Source: Rhodothermaceae bacterium
GTDB taxonomy: Bacteria > Bacteroidota > Rhodothermia > Rhodothermales > JAHQVL01
Length of the DNA: 55,417 bases
NCBI GenBank assembly: GCA_019634345.1
Contig: JAHQVL010000074.1
Span: 1 to 55,417 of the forward strand
Direction: 5' to 3'
Positions within the stretch are counted from its first letter, which is position 1, and each line of letters opens with the position of its first letter. Of the stretch, positions 27,704-37,848 are shown piece by piece. The translations under genes and the position numbers were made by a program. Below the pieces are notes generated by a model, which made no database searches, was not told the origin of the DNA, and saw nothing but the letters and a program-made list of their open reading frames with translations.

Positions 27704-29065
27704 TCAACCAAGTTTCCGTCTTTCGAACCAACGTTCCCCAATATTCACATTTATATGAATTTTGTAGAACGTTTCTCTGACTAAACCGAAATCGGTCATG
27801 CCTCGCCTACCTACTTCAAGATTTAAATCAATACGCGTACCAGGAAATAGAGTAGGGAGGCTCACTCCACCAGTAAACGCGGACGTATTTACGCTCGTAT
27901 TTTGAACAACATCAATGTATCCTGTATCGTAATAGTAGCCAAAACGTAGCGCAACTCGTCTAAAATACGAATCTAATACATTAGATGAAGGCTGAAAATC
28001 AACTCCGAGAGAGAACCGGGTTCTGTCCTTAAAAGAAGAGGCTCCTTGTGGGACAAATCCAGGCAGGTCGAGTTCTGAATCGAATGAACTCCAGGGTTCA
28101 AGCGTAAGGTCAGCCAGAATAATCCAGCTTCTGTTTGGATGGTAAGATAAACCAAGGTTGGTGCGAAGAGGAAGGTCTATATCCCCTTTTGTTTCATCTC
28201 CAATGGTCTCTAGTTGATCTGGGTCAGTACCGAATGTTCTAGATCGAGTGCCTGTAAGAGAGGTAGGGAAGGAGATTGATGCACCGATTGACAACGCATC
28301 CTTGTCTGAAAGCACTCCAGGGAGGGTTACTAGCGCACCAGCGGTGCTTGTGAACCCAGATAGCTTAGTTTCTTTATTGAATATCGTCTGTGAGAAGGAA
28401 AGCAAAGGATCTGTAGCCCCGTCATCAGAAAATACTTCCGTCCTTCGGACTTCTTCTATGATTCCAAACAAGAAGTTAGCGGATAAACCAAAACTGACTC
28501 TTGACGCTGGGCGAAATCCAAGCCCAATAGTCGCCTGTTGAATGCCGCCTTGCCCTTCAAAATTGATCACATAGGAAGTAGGATCTTGAAGTTCTCCCTG
28601 AATGGACACCGGTTCTTGAGGTACGGTATGTGCAACACGGCTATACGGTGTAAACGCGATAGAAGCACCCAATTTACCACGGCGGATTGGAAAGCTGAAT
28701 TGGAATGCCTGGAGCATACTCGAATTTAGCCTGCTTTCGTTACCTGACCCATTGGATAACTCTATTCCTTGAAATTGTACCCCTGTTGTTAGGCGGGTGA
28801 GTGATTGATCCGCCCATGTAGCAGGGTTGGACAGGTTTACGTAATTAAATGATGTAAGGGCCGTCCCGCCTCCGCCTAGAGCCTGGATTTGCGAGGTGGA
28901 GTAGCTGAAAAGCTCTCCGATACCAAAACGAGAGTATGCCGAGCCATCTGCATTTTGTTGGGCGAATGCTACGATCGGGGAGAAGATGAGCAAAAGGGCA
29001 ACAACGAACACCCGCTTGGGCTGTAACATCGATACAATCATCTGGGTTGATCTGTAGAGGTTCAT
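27704..29065 (-). CDS. Outer-membrane beta-barrel protein (FadL/OmpP1-like)
   Basis: This 453-residue protein has a signal peptide (hydrophobic run V-F-V-V-A-L-L-L-I-F ending A-F-A-Q) and a mature start with Y-S-R-F-G-I-G-E-L, A-L-G-G-G-G-T-A-L and L-S-N-P-A-T-W-A-D. This is the hatch-and-barrel opening of FadL/OmpP1-like proteins in Bacteroidota. The rest alternates strand and turn with many Gly, Ser and Thr and ends in aromatic/basic strands, as in a barrel. It may carry hydrophobic ligands or help secretion. The signal could start at M1 or at a Met eight residues on. It sits between the DUF4270 lipoprotein and the TPR protein genes, all in one direction. Confidence 0.75.
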   Translation of the reverse strand: MNLYRSTQMIVSMLQPKRVFVVALLLIFSPIVAFAQQNADGSAYSRFGIGELFSYSTSQIQALGGGGTALTSFNYVNLSNPATWADQSLTRLTTGVQFQGIELSNGSGNESRLNSSMLQAFQFSFPIRRGKLGASIAFTPYSRVAHTVPQEPVSIQGELQDPTSYVINFEGQGGIQQATIGLGFRPASRVSFGLSANFLFGIIEEVRRTEVFSDDGATDPLLSFSQTIFNKETKLSGFTSTAGALVTLPGVLSDKDALSIGASISFPTSLTGTRSRTFGTDPDQLETIGDETKGDIDLPLRTNLGLSYHPNRSWIILADLTLEPWSSFDSELDLPGFVPQGASSFKDRTRFSLGVDFQPSSNVLDSYFRRVALRFGYYYDTGYIDVVQNTSVNTSAFTGGVSLPTLFPGTRIDLNLEVGRRGMTDFGLVRETFYKIHINVNIGERWFERRKLG

Positions 29066-29110
29066 ATTATATATGTCGATACTAGCTTGATGGATAAGGG
29101 TGTGGCCCGG

Positions 29111-30349
29111 TCAATTTAGTACGGTATATGTCAGAATAAAGGAAGGGGGATTCTCCTCCGAGTTCATATCATGAAATATGATGGCATTAGCAGCATTGGG
29201 TATAGGAAAGCGTATCTCGTAGTGCTTAAATACGTCTAGACCCATAAAACGGCGTTCGACTTCATTCCTGAATCTGCTGTCATCAAAGGTAAATGTAGAC
29301 TGGTTTGTAATTCGGCTATTGGAAAGTATACAAACGCTTACATTTGGTACACCACATGCTTCCAGGGCTTCAACGGTGTTTTCGAGGGAGTCTGCAACGA
29401 TACCAACTAGGGTTAGGCTGCCCACACTGGGGCGGATAAAGCTTTCTACTGCAGAAAATGTGGTGGTGTCAAATTGTACCTCTAGGGCGGCCCTGTTAAC
29501 GCCTGCAAAGTCTGTAATCTGGGAAAGATCCAGGTCAAATTCGATGTTGGCTCCTACATCACTATGGAGCAAAACGCGTTGATCAGGAAGCTGAGGCTCT
29601 GTAATTTGATCGTAGGCCGTGATACTATTTCCCGCTAGATAGTTAACAAAAGGATCTGTGTCTGTAGTATCAGCGGTGACTTCCACGCCTCTAAGGAAGC
29701 TAGACGTTGAATTACCTAAAATCCGAATGAATGCGTTTCCACTCGTTGGGACGAATTTAAGCCCATGGAAATCAGTGTTAAAAGCATTTTCGGAAAAGAC
29801 TTCGGGGATTGCCGGCCGGAGTAACTGGTTATTGCGCTCTATCCAGTCATCAGGGAAAGGAACCGACACTAAACGTGTTCCAGGAGTGACCGAGAATTCG
29901 AACAGTTTAATCACGTCTTGTTCAGGAAGCTCCTCCGGTTCGGTTACAACGTCATACGCCGTTGATATTTCATAGACGTCGAACGTAACCGGCTCACTGG
30001 AATTTCCGTAGGTATACAGAGTATCCAGAGTGAGGTTAAGGATGAGGGAGTCGACTTCTCCATTAAGATAATCGTCTGCCGGCCTATTGCTTAGCGTGAA
30101 GTCGAGATAACCCGTCGCGGTGATTTCGCCAAGAACAGGGTCATTGACTTGCCCCATCAATATTCTGTCAGTACCTGAGTTTACTCCACTGATTGGCGTT
30201 GAATTAAAACTGCTAATGGGTAATTCATCAACGATGGCATTCCCACCGGCATCATCCACAAGCCCTACACTAGAAGGGTCCTCACAAGCTGAAAAGGCCA
30301 GGAGGGCAGTAACAAAAAGAGAAAGAAAGAAACGATCCTTAATCCGCAT
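29111..30349 (-). CDS. DUF4270 family lipoprotein
   Basis: This 412-residue exported lipoprotein has a signal peptide ending L-L-A-F-S-A-C, then E-D-P-S-S-V-G-L-V, the typical DUF4270 opening. The mature chain is strand-rich and acidic with repeated motifs such as G-E-I-T-A-T-G-Y-L-D-F and V-D-S-L-I-L-N-L-T-L. A conserved L-x-F-V-P-T-S-G-N-A-F-I-R-I segment lies mid-way. The family is found in Bacteroidota beside glycogen synthase, as here, and its role is unknown; a surface or periplasmic beta-sandwich is likely. The barrel protein gene follows 45 bases downstream. Confidence 0.85.
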   Translation of the reverse strand: MRIKDRFFLSLFVTALLAFSACEDPSSVGLVDDAGGNAIVDELPISSFNSTPISGVNSGTDRILMGQVNDPVLGEITATGYLDFTLSNRPADDYLNGEVDSLILNLTLDTLYTYGNSSEPVTFDVYEISTAYDVVTEPEELPEQDVIKLFEFSVTPGTRLVSVPFPDDWIERNNQLLRPAIPEVFSENAFNTDFHGLKFVPTSGNAFIRILGNSTSSFLRGVEVTADTTDTDPFVNYLAGNSITAYDQITEPQLPDQRVLLHSDVGANIEFDLDLSQITDFAGVNRAALEVQFDTTTFSAVESFIRPSVGSLTLVGIVADSLENTVEALEACGVPNVSVCILSNSRITNQSTFTFDDSRFRNEVERRFMGLDVFKHYEIRFPIPNAANAIIFHDMNSEENPPSFILTYTVLN

Positions 30350-30477
30350 TATTTCAAAACCGAAAGATGAACTTCCGGACTACTGATTGACAAAGGTGAA
30401 TCGGACATACGAACTGTTCGATGGTGTAAGAACGAAGTCAGTGGTGGAATTCGTATGTAAGCCTCGTAATTAATGCC

Positions 30478-30511
30478 AAACCCCAAACGGTGCGTTCGAC
30501 CGATGGGGTTT
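30478..30511. other. Two-tier hairpin between glycogen synthase and DUF4270 genes
   Basis: The outer arms AAACCCCA (30478-30485) and TGGGGTTT (30504-30511) enclose an inner CGGT/ACCG stem. The stem is strong, but no T-run follows on either strand. It lies 34 bases after the glycogen synthase stop. It may be a terminator without a U-tract or an mRNA processing or stability element. Confidence 0.6.
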
Positions 30512-30545
30512 AGTGCCTAGTCAATGCTTTATATTTCAGGATGTT

Positions 30546-31310
30546 TCAAACAGCGACTTCAGTGAGGAGTTGTTCGTACAGGCTTTTAGCTTGATGGCAG
30601 AGGTCCTCAATATTATCTGTCAGTTGTGGTTCTGAGGTAGGATCTACATCTGCATGAGGCGAATGGGCCACCATATCTGCAAACTCATACCCGTATTGGG
30701 TAACAGAATCACATTTAATAGGTAGGGAGGGGTCACTGGGGAGTTGATCCAAGAATTCACTTCCCACATAGGAGTCCGGAGCAATTAAGCCAGGAGTATA
30801 GACGCTCTTTGCTTTCTCAAAGATAGGATTTTGACTATACTTCGTTCTGAGCATCAAGGGAGTAAGTGCGCTTAACCATCCAAAACAGTGTACGATATCT
30901 GGCGTCCAGCCCAGCTTATGGATCGTATCTAAGACAGCCTGAGAGAAGAACCATGCTCTTTGGGCATTGTCGGGAAATACGTCGCCTTCTTTTGCGGCGT
31001 GGATGCCTTTTCGCTTAAAGAAGTGGTTGTTATCCATAAAGTAAACCTGCAACCTGATACCAGGGATGGAAGCAACTTTCACTTTTAGGGTTTCTTTACG
31101 TCCATCGACTTCGATAACGTTTCCGGAGAGGCGGATGACTTCGTGGAGTCTGTTTTTGCGCTCGCTGATGATGCCATAGCGAGGCATCATAATGCGGACT
31201 TCAAATTCACCTGATTCTTGGAGTTGTTCGGGTAAGATACGGACCAGATCCGCTGTTTCACTACCACAAGTAAAAGGGGCTACTTCTTCAGATACAAAAA
31301 GAATCCTCAT
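30546..31310 (-). CDS. Short glycogen/starch synthase (GT5 N-terminal domain only)
   Basis: This 254-residue protein matches only the first Rossmann domain of GT5 glycogen synthases. It opens R-I-L-F-V-S-E-E-V-A-P-F-T and has R-I-M-M-P-R-Y-G-I-I, V-Y-F-M-D-N-N-H-F-F-K-R, D-N-A-Q-R-A-W-F-F-S-Q-A and P-D-I-V-H-C-F-G-W. In full-length enzymes the ADP-glucose K-x-G-G loop follows the opening strand, but here the sequence is C-G-S-E-T-A-D, so the usual nucleotide-sugar site is altered. The GT-B C-terminal domain is missing. Short proteins of this kind are conserved in Bacteroidota next to DUF4270. Function is uncertain; it may regulate or assist glycogen synthesis. glgC lies 4.5 kb away. Confidence 0.8.
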   Translation of the reverse strand: MRILFVSEEVAPFTCGSETADLVRILPEQLQESGEFEVRIMMPRYGIISERKNRLHEVIRLSGNVIEVDGRKETLKVKVASIPGIRLQVYFMDNNHFFKRKGIHAAKEGDVFPDNAQRAWFFSQAVLDTIHKLGWTPDIVHCFGWLSALTPLMLRTKYSQNPIFEKAKSVYTPGLIAPDSYVGSEFLDQLPSDPSLPIKCDSVTQYGYEFADMVAHSPHADVDPTSEPQLTDNIEDLCHQAKSLYEQLLTEVAV

Positions 31311-31623
31311 ATTCCTTATCGGACTTCTGCTACAAACAAGTGAGGTGGGACAGAGATCTGCTCGCGTGTCTTAGCGCTAACATGGGTGGGTTCCCGGTCA
31401 CCATCGAAATAAGTGTATGCTTTACTACGCATTTGTGGGTAAGGCTTCGAAGCTGCTCAATTTATGAAAAATGCGCTTTCAAGACAAGTTTTATTGGCGC
31501 TATTCGTGCTAAGACTCAATTAAAAAGGCGATAAACTGAACCTGGAAAAGGTAATATTCGTATGAAATTGCCGATAGTGAACGAAGTGAAATTTTAGTAA
31601 GGGTGCTATCTAATTGGGGTCAA
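31311..31623. other. Divergent intergenic region, no gene seen
   Basis: This is the longest gene-free stretch in the window (313 bases). It lies between the divergently read glycogen synthase and DCC genes and must hold both promoters. Frames in it are short and lack family features. I see no long dyad, repeat or recognisable riboswitch. Confidence 0.5.
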
Positions 31624-32085
31624 ATGAGTCAAAACCATAAATCTGAAGCGATTGTGCTCTTTGATGGGGTGTGCAATCTGTGTAATGCGAGCATCAATTT
31701 TATTATTGATAATGACTCCAGGGGGTATTTCAAATTTGCTTCCTTGCAGTCTCCTGAGGCTGAAACCTATTTGAATAGATGTGCACAGAGCAGTGGGGAT
31801 GTTGAGGTGCGAAATGGGTATGACTATTTGAGCAGTGTCCTTTTGTACGAGAATGGGCAATGTTACCGTGAATCTACTGCGGTACTTCGCATCGCCAGGA
31901 AATTAAGAGGAGGATGGCCGCTGATGTATGGACTCATTCTAATTCCTGAACCCATTCGAAATGTCATTTATCACTGGGTTGCACGAAATAGATATCGCTG
32001 GTTCGGGAAGCAAGACGCTTGCCGGCTTCCCTCCCCAGAATTACGTGCTCGTTTTCTTGACGGCTTAACCTCTTCCTCTTCTTAA
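31624..32085 (+). CDS. DCC-family thiol-disulfide oxidoreductase-like protein (DUF393)
   Basis: This 153-residue protein has the family-naming motif F-D-G-V-C-N-L-C (Asp14, Cys17, Cys20), then a region with F-K-F-A-S-L-Q-S and later S-T-A-V-L-R-I-A-R-K-L, and ends with a conserved R-Y-R-W-F-G-K. The fold resembles thioredoxin and the C-x-x-C pair suggests redox chemistry; the physiological partner is unknown. I start it at the ATG at 31624. Seven codons upstream an alternative start at 31603 exists but has no family support. The last four bases overlap the end of the convergent DUF4175 gene. Confidence 0.85.
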   Translation: MSQNHKSEAIVLFDGVCNLCNASINFIIDNDSRGYFKFASLQSPEAETYLNRCAQSSGDVEVRNGYDYLSSVLLYENGQCYRESTAVLRIARKLRGGWPLMYGLILIPEPIRNVIYHWVARNRYRWFGKQDACRLPSPELRARFLDGLTSSSS

Positions 32086-35000
32086 GGAGTATCTGAAGAT
32101 TTCTCCTGGAGCAGTTCGAAGTATTTCTTGATGAGCTCCTCGTAGTCAGGTGCATATCCGCTTTCGAGCGCCTCTATCAAGGCTCTACGCAATCGGTCGC
32201 TTTCTTCTGAAGGTGATAGTTCGTCAGGACTTTCTCTGAAAAATTCCTCGCCTAATTGCCCTTCTCGACGTTTTTCACGTCCGCGCTCTTGCATAGATTT
32301 AGTTGCTTCAAGCATACGGGTTAATATTTCTTGCTGCCTTTCAACCGTTCTGCGTCCTGGTCGGCTTCGTTGAAGTTCTCGGATAGTTTCTTCCATTTGC
32401 TCAGCAATGCGATTGAGATCCCCCATAAGTTCTCGTTTAAGCTCCCTGTTTCGGCTTAATTGCTTGATCTGTGAGCGTATCTGCTCTTGTTGGGATGCCA
32501 TTTGCCGGAGCCGCTGCTGCATGTCTTGCGAGAGCCGATTGCCCTGTGACTCATTCAGCATTTGTTGAATTTGCTGATTTAACTTTTGCTGCTGGCCAGC
32601 GGCGTTTTGTAATTGTTGAATCATCTGCTGCATCGACATGCCACCACCGCCGCTGCCTTGTTGGTTCATCATTTCGTTGAGCAGGTCAGAGAGTAACAAC
32701 GCCAATTCGTTTAGATGCATCATGGCCTCTTTCTGGTGGCCACTTGCCCGGTTTGCGACACGATCCGTCATCGACTCAACCGCAGAACTCATTTCGCGCA
32801 TGGCATCCCCAGCATGTTGTTGGACCTCTCTACTCATTTGAGGGATTTTTTGCGACAAGGATTGAAGAGAATCACTCACAACACGCAATCCTGAACTCAA
32901 TTCGACTTGATCCTGGGCCAGTTGGCGCATTGTTGGGCTATCGGTTGCTAGCCCTCGTACATTTTCACGTAGACCTTCTTGGAGTTGAGAAAGCGTCAGG
33001 ATATCGCTTAAGGCGCGGCGAAGGCCGGCGATGTTAATCTGCATCTGAGCACCCTGCATGCCTTGTTGCATTTGTTGCATTTGCTGCTGCATTTGCTGCA
33101 ACTGCTGCTGCATCTGCTGTTGTTGCTGCTGGGCCTGATCAAATTGCTCCTGCCGAAGCTGATCCGCATTTTCCTGCATTTGCTCGGGAATTTGCTGATC
33201 CTGAACTTGCTCATTGAGTTGCTCCATTTGCTCTGAAGGCGCATTCTCCAGTTCTTCCATCCTCTCCTGGATTTCTTTCATCTTCTGCTCGATTGCTTCC
33301 ATCTCTTCTTTCGAAAGCTCCTGCTGTTGGGCTAGCTGCTCTTTAGAGGATTGTTGTTCGCCATCCTGCTGATCGCCATCATGCTGATCGCCATCCTGCT
33401 GCTCGCCATCTTGCTGCTCGCCATCTTGCTGTTCACCATCCTGCTGCTCGCCATCTTGCTGTTCACCATCCTGCTGCTCGCCATCTTGCTGCTCGCCATC
33501 TTGCTGCTCGCCATCTTGCTGCTCGCCATCTTCTTGCTGGTTGTTGTCTTCATCTGCAGCTTCAGCAGTTTCCTCTTGCATTCGTTCTTGTTGCTCAGCG
33601 AGTTCTTCTGCTCGTCGGGCAACTTCATCCAGATCCTGTTGAACACGAATTTGTTTAAAGAGCTCTAGCGAGCGTTCGAGCCGGTTTTGATATTGATCTT
33701 CATTGATTTGGAAGTTGTTCAAAGACTCCTGCATTTGCTGCAGGTTGAGTTCCTGCATGGCTTCTTGCAACTGATTCAATGCATCCATGAGTTCTGGAGA
33801 ATTGATCTCTTCCAGTACCTGTTGCATTTCTTCATAGAGCTGCTGCGTTTCGTCTGAAGACAGGTTATTGTTCTCCATTTGTTGAGTCATTTCTTCAAAT
33901 GACTCATTTAGGGATTCAACCTTGCTCTCCAGTTCCGATTGCTTTTCTTTGATTTGCTCAAGTTGGCGTTGATCTTCCCAATCACTCTCAAGCTTGTTTC
34001 GGAGCTCATCTTGTAATTCCTTGAACTGCTCATCGATATCTCGTGTATCCTTGAGGAGTTCCTCCATTTCATCTTGAACGTCATCCTCACGCTGTTCGAG
34101 GTCTTTGTATTGTTCAGCCAGGGAAGGGAGTCTTAGAAGTTGAGTTTGGCTCTTCGAAGATTTGAATCCTGAATACGAATCATTGTCCCAAACCTGAATA
34201 TAATATTCTATGGCATCTCCCGGGACTGGATCAAGAAGAGGCGTTTCTCCCAGATCCCAGTCAAATAAGATATCCTGGTCCAAAGATGAGCGGTCATTTA
34301 TTTGGAGAGTAATGGACTCGAAGTTTGGCATCGGTTCGCCGAATCGTGACTCTGCCAACCTGTAGTAGAGCCGCAATCGATTGAATCCGAAGTCATCAGT
34401 AATTCGAGAGGCAAGGGTGGTTGATAATGTTTCGTTGAGTTCGGAGAGCGGTTCTGGAGATAAGAGTACTGCCGTTGGGTACCCATCTTGCAGCAACTTC
34501 ATCGAGTATCGTATTGGATTGCTATTTTCTGTATCGTTAGCATCCTTGACAACTAGATGATAAGTCCCCTCTCGGGTGAGAGCAAAGGACCCCGAAGCTC
34601 CACCTGGCCTTACTTCAAGCGTATCTCGAACTCCGTTATCAAATTCCACATAGGCTTCGGTAATATCGGGGCCTCCAATAAGTGCGTCCAGGTTCACTCT
34701 CGTTCCTGGTAGTGCCTGGATGTCACCAACATTGGGTTCGAGCCTTTGCTGTGGGATCCTTGAATAAGCGGGAGACTCCAGTGATACCTGAATAGACCGA
34801 ATAATAGGGCGCTCGACGATATCTACGTCGTACCAGGGAGTAGTTACTGGATTGGCTTGAAGGCTGTAGTTGAATGATCTACGCACGTTTACAAAGGTAC
34901 GGGCATAGGCACCTGAAGAGTCTGGATAAAGAGACTCTTCTACAATTTTGTCTTCAAGTTTATCTTTATAGAGTAGAGTCAGTGAAGTAGGTAATTCTTC

Positions 35001-35681
35001 GCCTGTAAGTGCAATACTTATTCGGAGCGAATCCCCACGTAGCAATTCAACTGAGCCAGGGGAGACTTGCATTTGAAATAAAGCCGGTCGGTCAAACTCA
35101 GCCCCAGGCGTTAATAAGCGCTGGGAAGCACCCATGAATGAATTGGGAGCCGCAACAAGAAATACGATGAGCCCCAGCAGCGGAATAGCAGCGAATTTTG
35201 ATGCATTCACGGCACGGTCAAACGATTCCATTTTCTCGAATTCAACACTCTCAATTTCTTTGCCCAGAGACATCACTGCATGGTTGACAAACTCATTAGA
35301 GGCAGAGCTCCGTTTGCCTTCTGCAAGATGGAGTAAGTTCAGAAGCCTGTCCGCTACCTGTGGGAAGTAGGATCCAATATCTTTGGCCAGTTTGGCTTCA
35401 CTTGCACCAGATAGAACACCGGAGAAACGCAACAAGGGAAGAATTACAAACCATACGAGTACGCCAAGTCCAAGAAGGAGGGTAGTGCCAGTTAGAACTA
35501 TCCGAACGGTAGAAGCGAGCCAGAAGCCTGCTTCAAGAGCGGTTGAAAAAAGCCATAGACCGGCAAGTACACCAAGCAAAATTACGGCTCCAAAAACTAT
35601 ATGCGTCAGGTATCTTCTCTGGGCAGTGCGCTTTAATCTTTTCTTGATAGATTCGATGATCTGCAGGCTCTGTTCACTCAT
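32082..35681 (-). CDS. DUF4175-type large membrane protein with Gln-rich coiled coil
   Basis: This 1199-residue protein has three membrane helices in the first 180 residues (about 24-50, 60-85 and 165-185). A strand-rich region of roughly 350 residues follows, reading like Ig-type domains, then from about residue 535 an almost continuous coiled coil dominated by Gln, Glu, Met and Leu. About residues 714-774 form a run of twelve pentapeptides of G-E-Q-Q-D type encoded by a 15-bp tandem repeat. The layout is that of DUF4175 proteins of Bacteroidota, whose role is not known; the long coil probably spans or lines the periplasm. It ends by overlapping the DCC gene by four bases and starts back-to-back with glgC. 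Confidence 0.8.
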   Translation of the reverse strand: MSEQSLQIIESIKKRLKRTAQRRYLTHIVFGAVILLGVLAGLWLFSTALEAGFWLASTVRIVLTGTTLLLGLGVLVWFVILPLLRFSGVLSGASEAKLAKDIGSYFPQVADRLLNLLHLAEGKRSSASNEFVNHAVMSLGKEIESVEFEKMESFDRAVNASKFAAIPLLGLIVFLVAAPNSFMGASQRLLTPGAEFDRPALFQMQVSPGSVELLRGDSLRISIALTGEELPTSLTLLYKDKLEDKIVEESLYPDSSGAYARTFVNVRRSFNYSLQANPVTTPWYDVDIVERPIIRSIQVSLESPAYSRIPQQRLEPNVGDIQALPGTRVNLDALIGGPDITEAYVEFDNGVRDTLEVRPGGASGSFALTREGTYHLVVKDANDTENSNPIRYSMKLLQDGYPTAVLLSPEPLSELNETLSTTLASRITDDFGFNRLRLYYRLAESRFGEPMPNFESITLQINDRSSLDQDILFDWDLGETPLLDPVPGDAIEYYIQVWDNDSYSGFKSSKSQTQLLRLPSLAEQYKDLEQREDDVQDEMEELLKDTRDIDEQFKELQDELRNKLESDWEDQRQLEQIKEKQSELESKVESLNESFEEMTQQMENNNLSSDETQQLYEEMQQVLEEINSPELMDALNQLQEAMQELNLQQMQESLNNFQINEDQYQNRLERSLELFKQIRVQQDLDEVARRAEELAEQQERMQEETAEAADEDNNQQEDGEQQDGEQQDGEQQDGEQQDGEQQDGEQQDGEQQDGEQQDGEQQDGDQHDGDQQDGEQQSSKEQLAQQQELSKEEMEAIEQKMKEIQERMEELENAPSEQMEQLNEQVQDQQIPEQMQENADQLRQEQFDQAQQQQQQMQQQLQQMQQQMQQMQQGMQGAQMQINIAGLRRALSDILTLSQLQEGLRENVRGLATDSPTMRQLAQDQVELSSGLRVVSDSLQSLSQKIPQMSREVQQHAGDAMREMSSAVESMTDRVANRASGHQKEAMMHLNELALLLSDLLNEMMNQQGSGGGGMSMQQMIQQLQNAAGQQQKLNQQIQQMLNESQGNRLSQDMQQRLRQMASQQEQIRSQIKQLSRNRELKRELMGDLNRIAEQMEETIRELQRSRPGRRTVERQQEILTRMLEATKSMQERGREKRREGQLGEEFFRESPDELSPSEESDRLRRALIEALESGYAPDYEELIKKYFELLQEKSSDTP
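33361..33540 (-). repeat. 12 x 15-bp coding minisatellite (G-E-Q-Q-D)
   Basis: On the plus strand CCATC recurs every 15 bases, twelve times, from 33361 to 33526. A 30-base double unit containing GTTCACCATC is itself repeated at 33421-33480, showing recent unit duplication. Variation is mostly in wobble bases, with two units reading G-D-Q-H-D and G-D-Q-Q-D. The array is in frame inside the DUF4175 gene and should vary in length between strains. Confidence 0.92.
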
Positions 35682-35790
35682 TCTTTTTAAGGATAACCTT
35701 ATACAAATTATATTTTTATCTGAGGCTATTAATAAGTATACTAACGCGTGTAGTCTAGAAACGCTCCTGCATCAATAGCCCCTTTATACA

Positions 35791-37059
35791 ATGAACGAAG
35801 TAATCTCTGTAATATTGGGTGGAGGCGCCGGCTCCCGCCTACATCCCTTGACCTATAGACGCTCGAAACCTGCCGTTCCCCTTGCTGGAAGATATAGGTT
35901 GATTGACATCCCTATATCAAACTGCATCAACTCCAATCTGAACAGGATCTTTGTTCTTACTCAATTTAATTCAGCAAGTTTAAACAGGCACATTCAGAAG
36001 GCGTACCAATTTGACCGATTTGGTTCCGGTTTTGTTACAATTCTGGCTGCAGAGCAGACTCCTACTTCGAAAGATTGGTTTCAGGGCACTGCAGATGCAG
36101 TTCGGCGCGTGCTTATGCACATCAATAGTCATAATCATGAGTACGTACTGATACTGTCTGGCGACCAACTCTACAGTATGAACTATCAGAAAATGATAGC
36201 TCATCATAAAGAATTGAACGCTGATATTACGATTGCAACAATTCCAGTTGTAGCAAGTGATGCACCAGGTTTTGGTATTCTAAAGACGGATGATAATCAT
36301 AAAGTCACTGAGTTTTATGAAAAACCATCTCTAGAAGAGTTGTCTGGCAAAGAAAGCCCTGTAACAGATGAATTGAAAGAGGCAGGACGAATTTATCTGG
36401 CATCGATGGGGATATACATTTTCAACAAGTCATTGTTGAATGACATGTTAATTGGTAATCGGGCTATGCACGACTTTGGGAAAGAGGTTATTCCAACAGC
36501 CATTCAGAGCCAACATGTTGTGAGCTATCCGTTTAGTGGATATTGGAGTGATATCGGTACGATCAAGTCTTTTTATGATGCGAACTTAATGCTTGCTCAG
36601 CCGCATCCTCCTTTCACCATGTACGATCCAAAGTCTCCTATTTACACAAGTATGCGTACGCTTCCGCATGCGAAAGTAAATAATGCACGCATTAGCAACT
36701 CAATTATAGCAGAAGCGAGTGTTGTTGTGGATAGCGATGTAGAGGACTCCGTAATTGGGATACGGACATTTATCGGGCGCGGATCTACAATCAAACGATC
36801 TGTGATCATGGGAGCAGATTATTACCATTGGCATGATTCTGACTTAGTACCTCGGGAAGGACCTCCAAACCCAGGTATAGATGAAGATTCCTATATCGAG
36901 GGAGCAATTATTGATCGAAATGTTAGCATCGGAAAAAGATGCCGCATTTTTAACAAGGATCATGTCCAAGAAGGGGGAGATGGGGAAAAATTCTTTATCC
37001 GTGATGGCATCATTATCATTACTAAAAACGTACGGATCGAAGACGATACAATAATTTGA
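35791..37059 (+). CDS. glgC: Glucose-1-phosphate adenylyltransferase
   Basis: This 422-residue enzyme makes ADP-glucose for glycogen synthesis. The nucleotidyltransferase opening [15 protein letters not shown], the [16 protein letters not shown] substrate motif, L-S-G-D-Q-L-Y for the metal-binding Asp, and the F-x-E-K-P loop are all present. A left-handed beta-helix (about 295-415, [13 protein letters not shown] and neighbours) closes the protein. The length and motifs are normal, with sugar and ATP sites intact. It is transcribed divergently from the DUF4175 gene. The only glycogen synthase-like gene in the window is the short GT5 protein, so full glycogen synthesis needs genes elsewhere. 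Confidence 0.95.
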   Translation: MNEVISVILGGGAGSRLHPLTYRRSKPAVPLAGRYRLIDIPISNCINSNLNRIFVLTQFNSASLNRHIQKAYQFDRFGSGFVTILAAEQTPTSKDWFQGTADAVRRVLMHINSHNHEYVLILSGDQLYSMNYQKMIAHHKELNADITIATIPVVASDAPGFGILKTDDNHKVTEFYEKPSLEELSGKESPVTDELKEAGRIYLASMGIYIFNKSLLNDMLIGNRAMHDFGKEVIPTAIQSQHVVSYPFSGYWSDIGTIKSFYDANLMLAQPHPPFTMYDPKSPIYTSMRTLPHAKVNNARISNSIIAEASVVVDSDVEDSVIGIRTFIGRGSTIKRSVIMGADYYHWHDSDLVPREGPPNPGIDEDSYIEGAIIDRNVSIGKRCRIFNKDHVQEGGDGEKFFIRDGIIIITKNVRIEDDTII

Positions 37060-37188
37060 TCTGCTTCCTGTTTATTTAACGTACTATTTAAAAATTAGGA
37101 CGGGTCTTTGGAAACGAAACGGCACGTGTACGCATAGGATACGGGTCGTTCGTTTATTGATGGAAATAAGACAATTCTTACTATAGAT

Positions 37189-37767
37189 ATGGCTATGAAG
37201 CAGATGAATACACGCTTTACCAGTTTTTTTACGGTCTCATCTTTACTGGTTGTGTTTCTTTTGAGCGGTTGCCGCACATACGGTGGCTATGATTCAGAAG
37301 AGGCCACTTTTGGTCAAATTGCTGAAAGCAACAAAGTGTTTGCTAATGATCTTGAGAAAGCTCGGGGAGAATTGCAGAAGTTGGAGCAAGCTGCTCAAGC
37401 TAACTCAGCACTCAGTTCATACGTGTCCGATTATGAGATGCTTCTTGAAAAACACAGTCATATGGTTGAGGAGCATGCAAAGTTGGCATCAGAGTTAGAC
37501 GTGAAAACGGGTTTTCTTGGCCAACTCACACCTTCTTACAGGAATTTAAACAGAGCGCTCGGGTACATAGTCGCTGAACAGGCTGCAATGGAAGGGCGGT
37601 ATCATCAACTAGCAGCTCATATAGAAGGGGGTGCTTACGCAGAAGGAGATATTTGGGAGTCTAATATTTCTAGAAGCCGCTACCAGGCTGTGCCTCCCTA
37701 CTATCAGGCAATCAGCCATGCCCTTGTAAGGAAATCAGTAACGGCAGTCTTATCGCAATCAATGTAA
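37189..37767 (+). CDS. Hypothetical lipoprotein with helical coil
   Basis: This 192-residue protein begins with a basic N-region and a hydrophobic core ending L-L-S-G-C, a clear lipobox, so it is an exported lipoprotein. The mature part is mostly helical: N-D-L-E-K-A-R-G-E-L-Q-K-L-E-Q-A and Y-E-M-L-L-E-K-H-S-H-M-V-E-E-H-A-K-L look like a coiled-coil hairpin. A C-terminal segment rich in Tyr (Y-Q-A-V-P-P-Y-Y-Q-A) follows. I do not recognise a family. The start could also be the Met at residue 3 or 6. It lies downstream of glgC and is followed by a long inverted repeat before a TonB receptor. Confidence 0.7.
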   Translation: MAMKQMNTRFTSFFTVSSLLVVFLLSGCRTYGGYDSEEATFGQIAESNKVFANDLEKARGELQKLEQAAQANSALSSYVSDYEMLLEKHSHMVEEHAKLASELDVKTGFLGQLTPSYRNLNRALGYIVAEQAAMEGRYHQLAAHIEGGAYAEGDIWESNISRSRYQAVPPYYQAISHALVRKSVTAVLSQSM

Positions 37768-37782
37768 ATTCTTAACTAGTCT

Positions 37783-37829
37783 TTTCAGATAACCTGCTTC
37801 CCTGTTTAGTTGAAAAGGGTTATCTGAAA
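37783..37829. promoter_or_regulatory. 12-bp inverted repeat ahead of a TTG-started TonB receptor
   Basis: TTTCAGATAACC (37783-37794) and GGTTATCTGAAA (37818-37829) are perfect complements with a 23-base loop. The right arm overlaps an AAGGGG (37828-37833) that could serve as the ribosome binding site of the next gene. It might be a terminator for the lipoprotein gene, or a hairpin that hides the ribosome site of the receptor. Confidence 0.55.
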
Positions 37830-37848
37830 GGGGTAGATCCTTGCTGAT

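Noticed and set aside
30546..31310. Frameshifted full-length glycogen synthase
   Set aside because: No GT-B C-terminal motifs occur in any frame downstream of 30546 before the DUF4270 gene, so it is a genuinely short protein.
31192..31534. Two short plus-strand frames (60 and 64 codons) before the DCC gene
   Set aside because: Composition is not protein-like and one lies inside the glycogen synthase gene; no start signals or family motifs.
33351..33668. Long hydrophobic plus-strand frame that looks like a membrane protein
   Set aside because: It is the opposite-strand reading of the 15-bp G-E-Q-Q-D minisatellite inside the DUF4175 gene; the repeating L-L-A-I pattern has no independent support.
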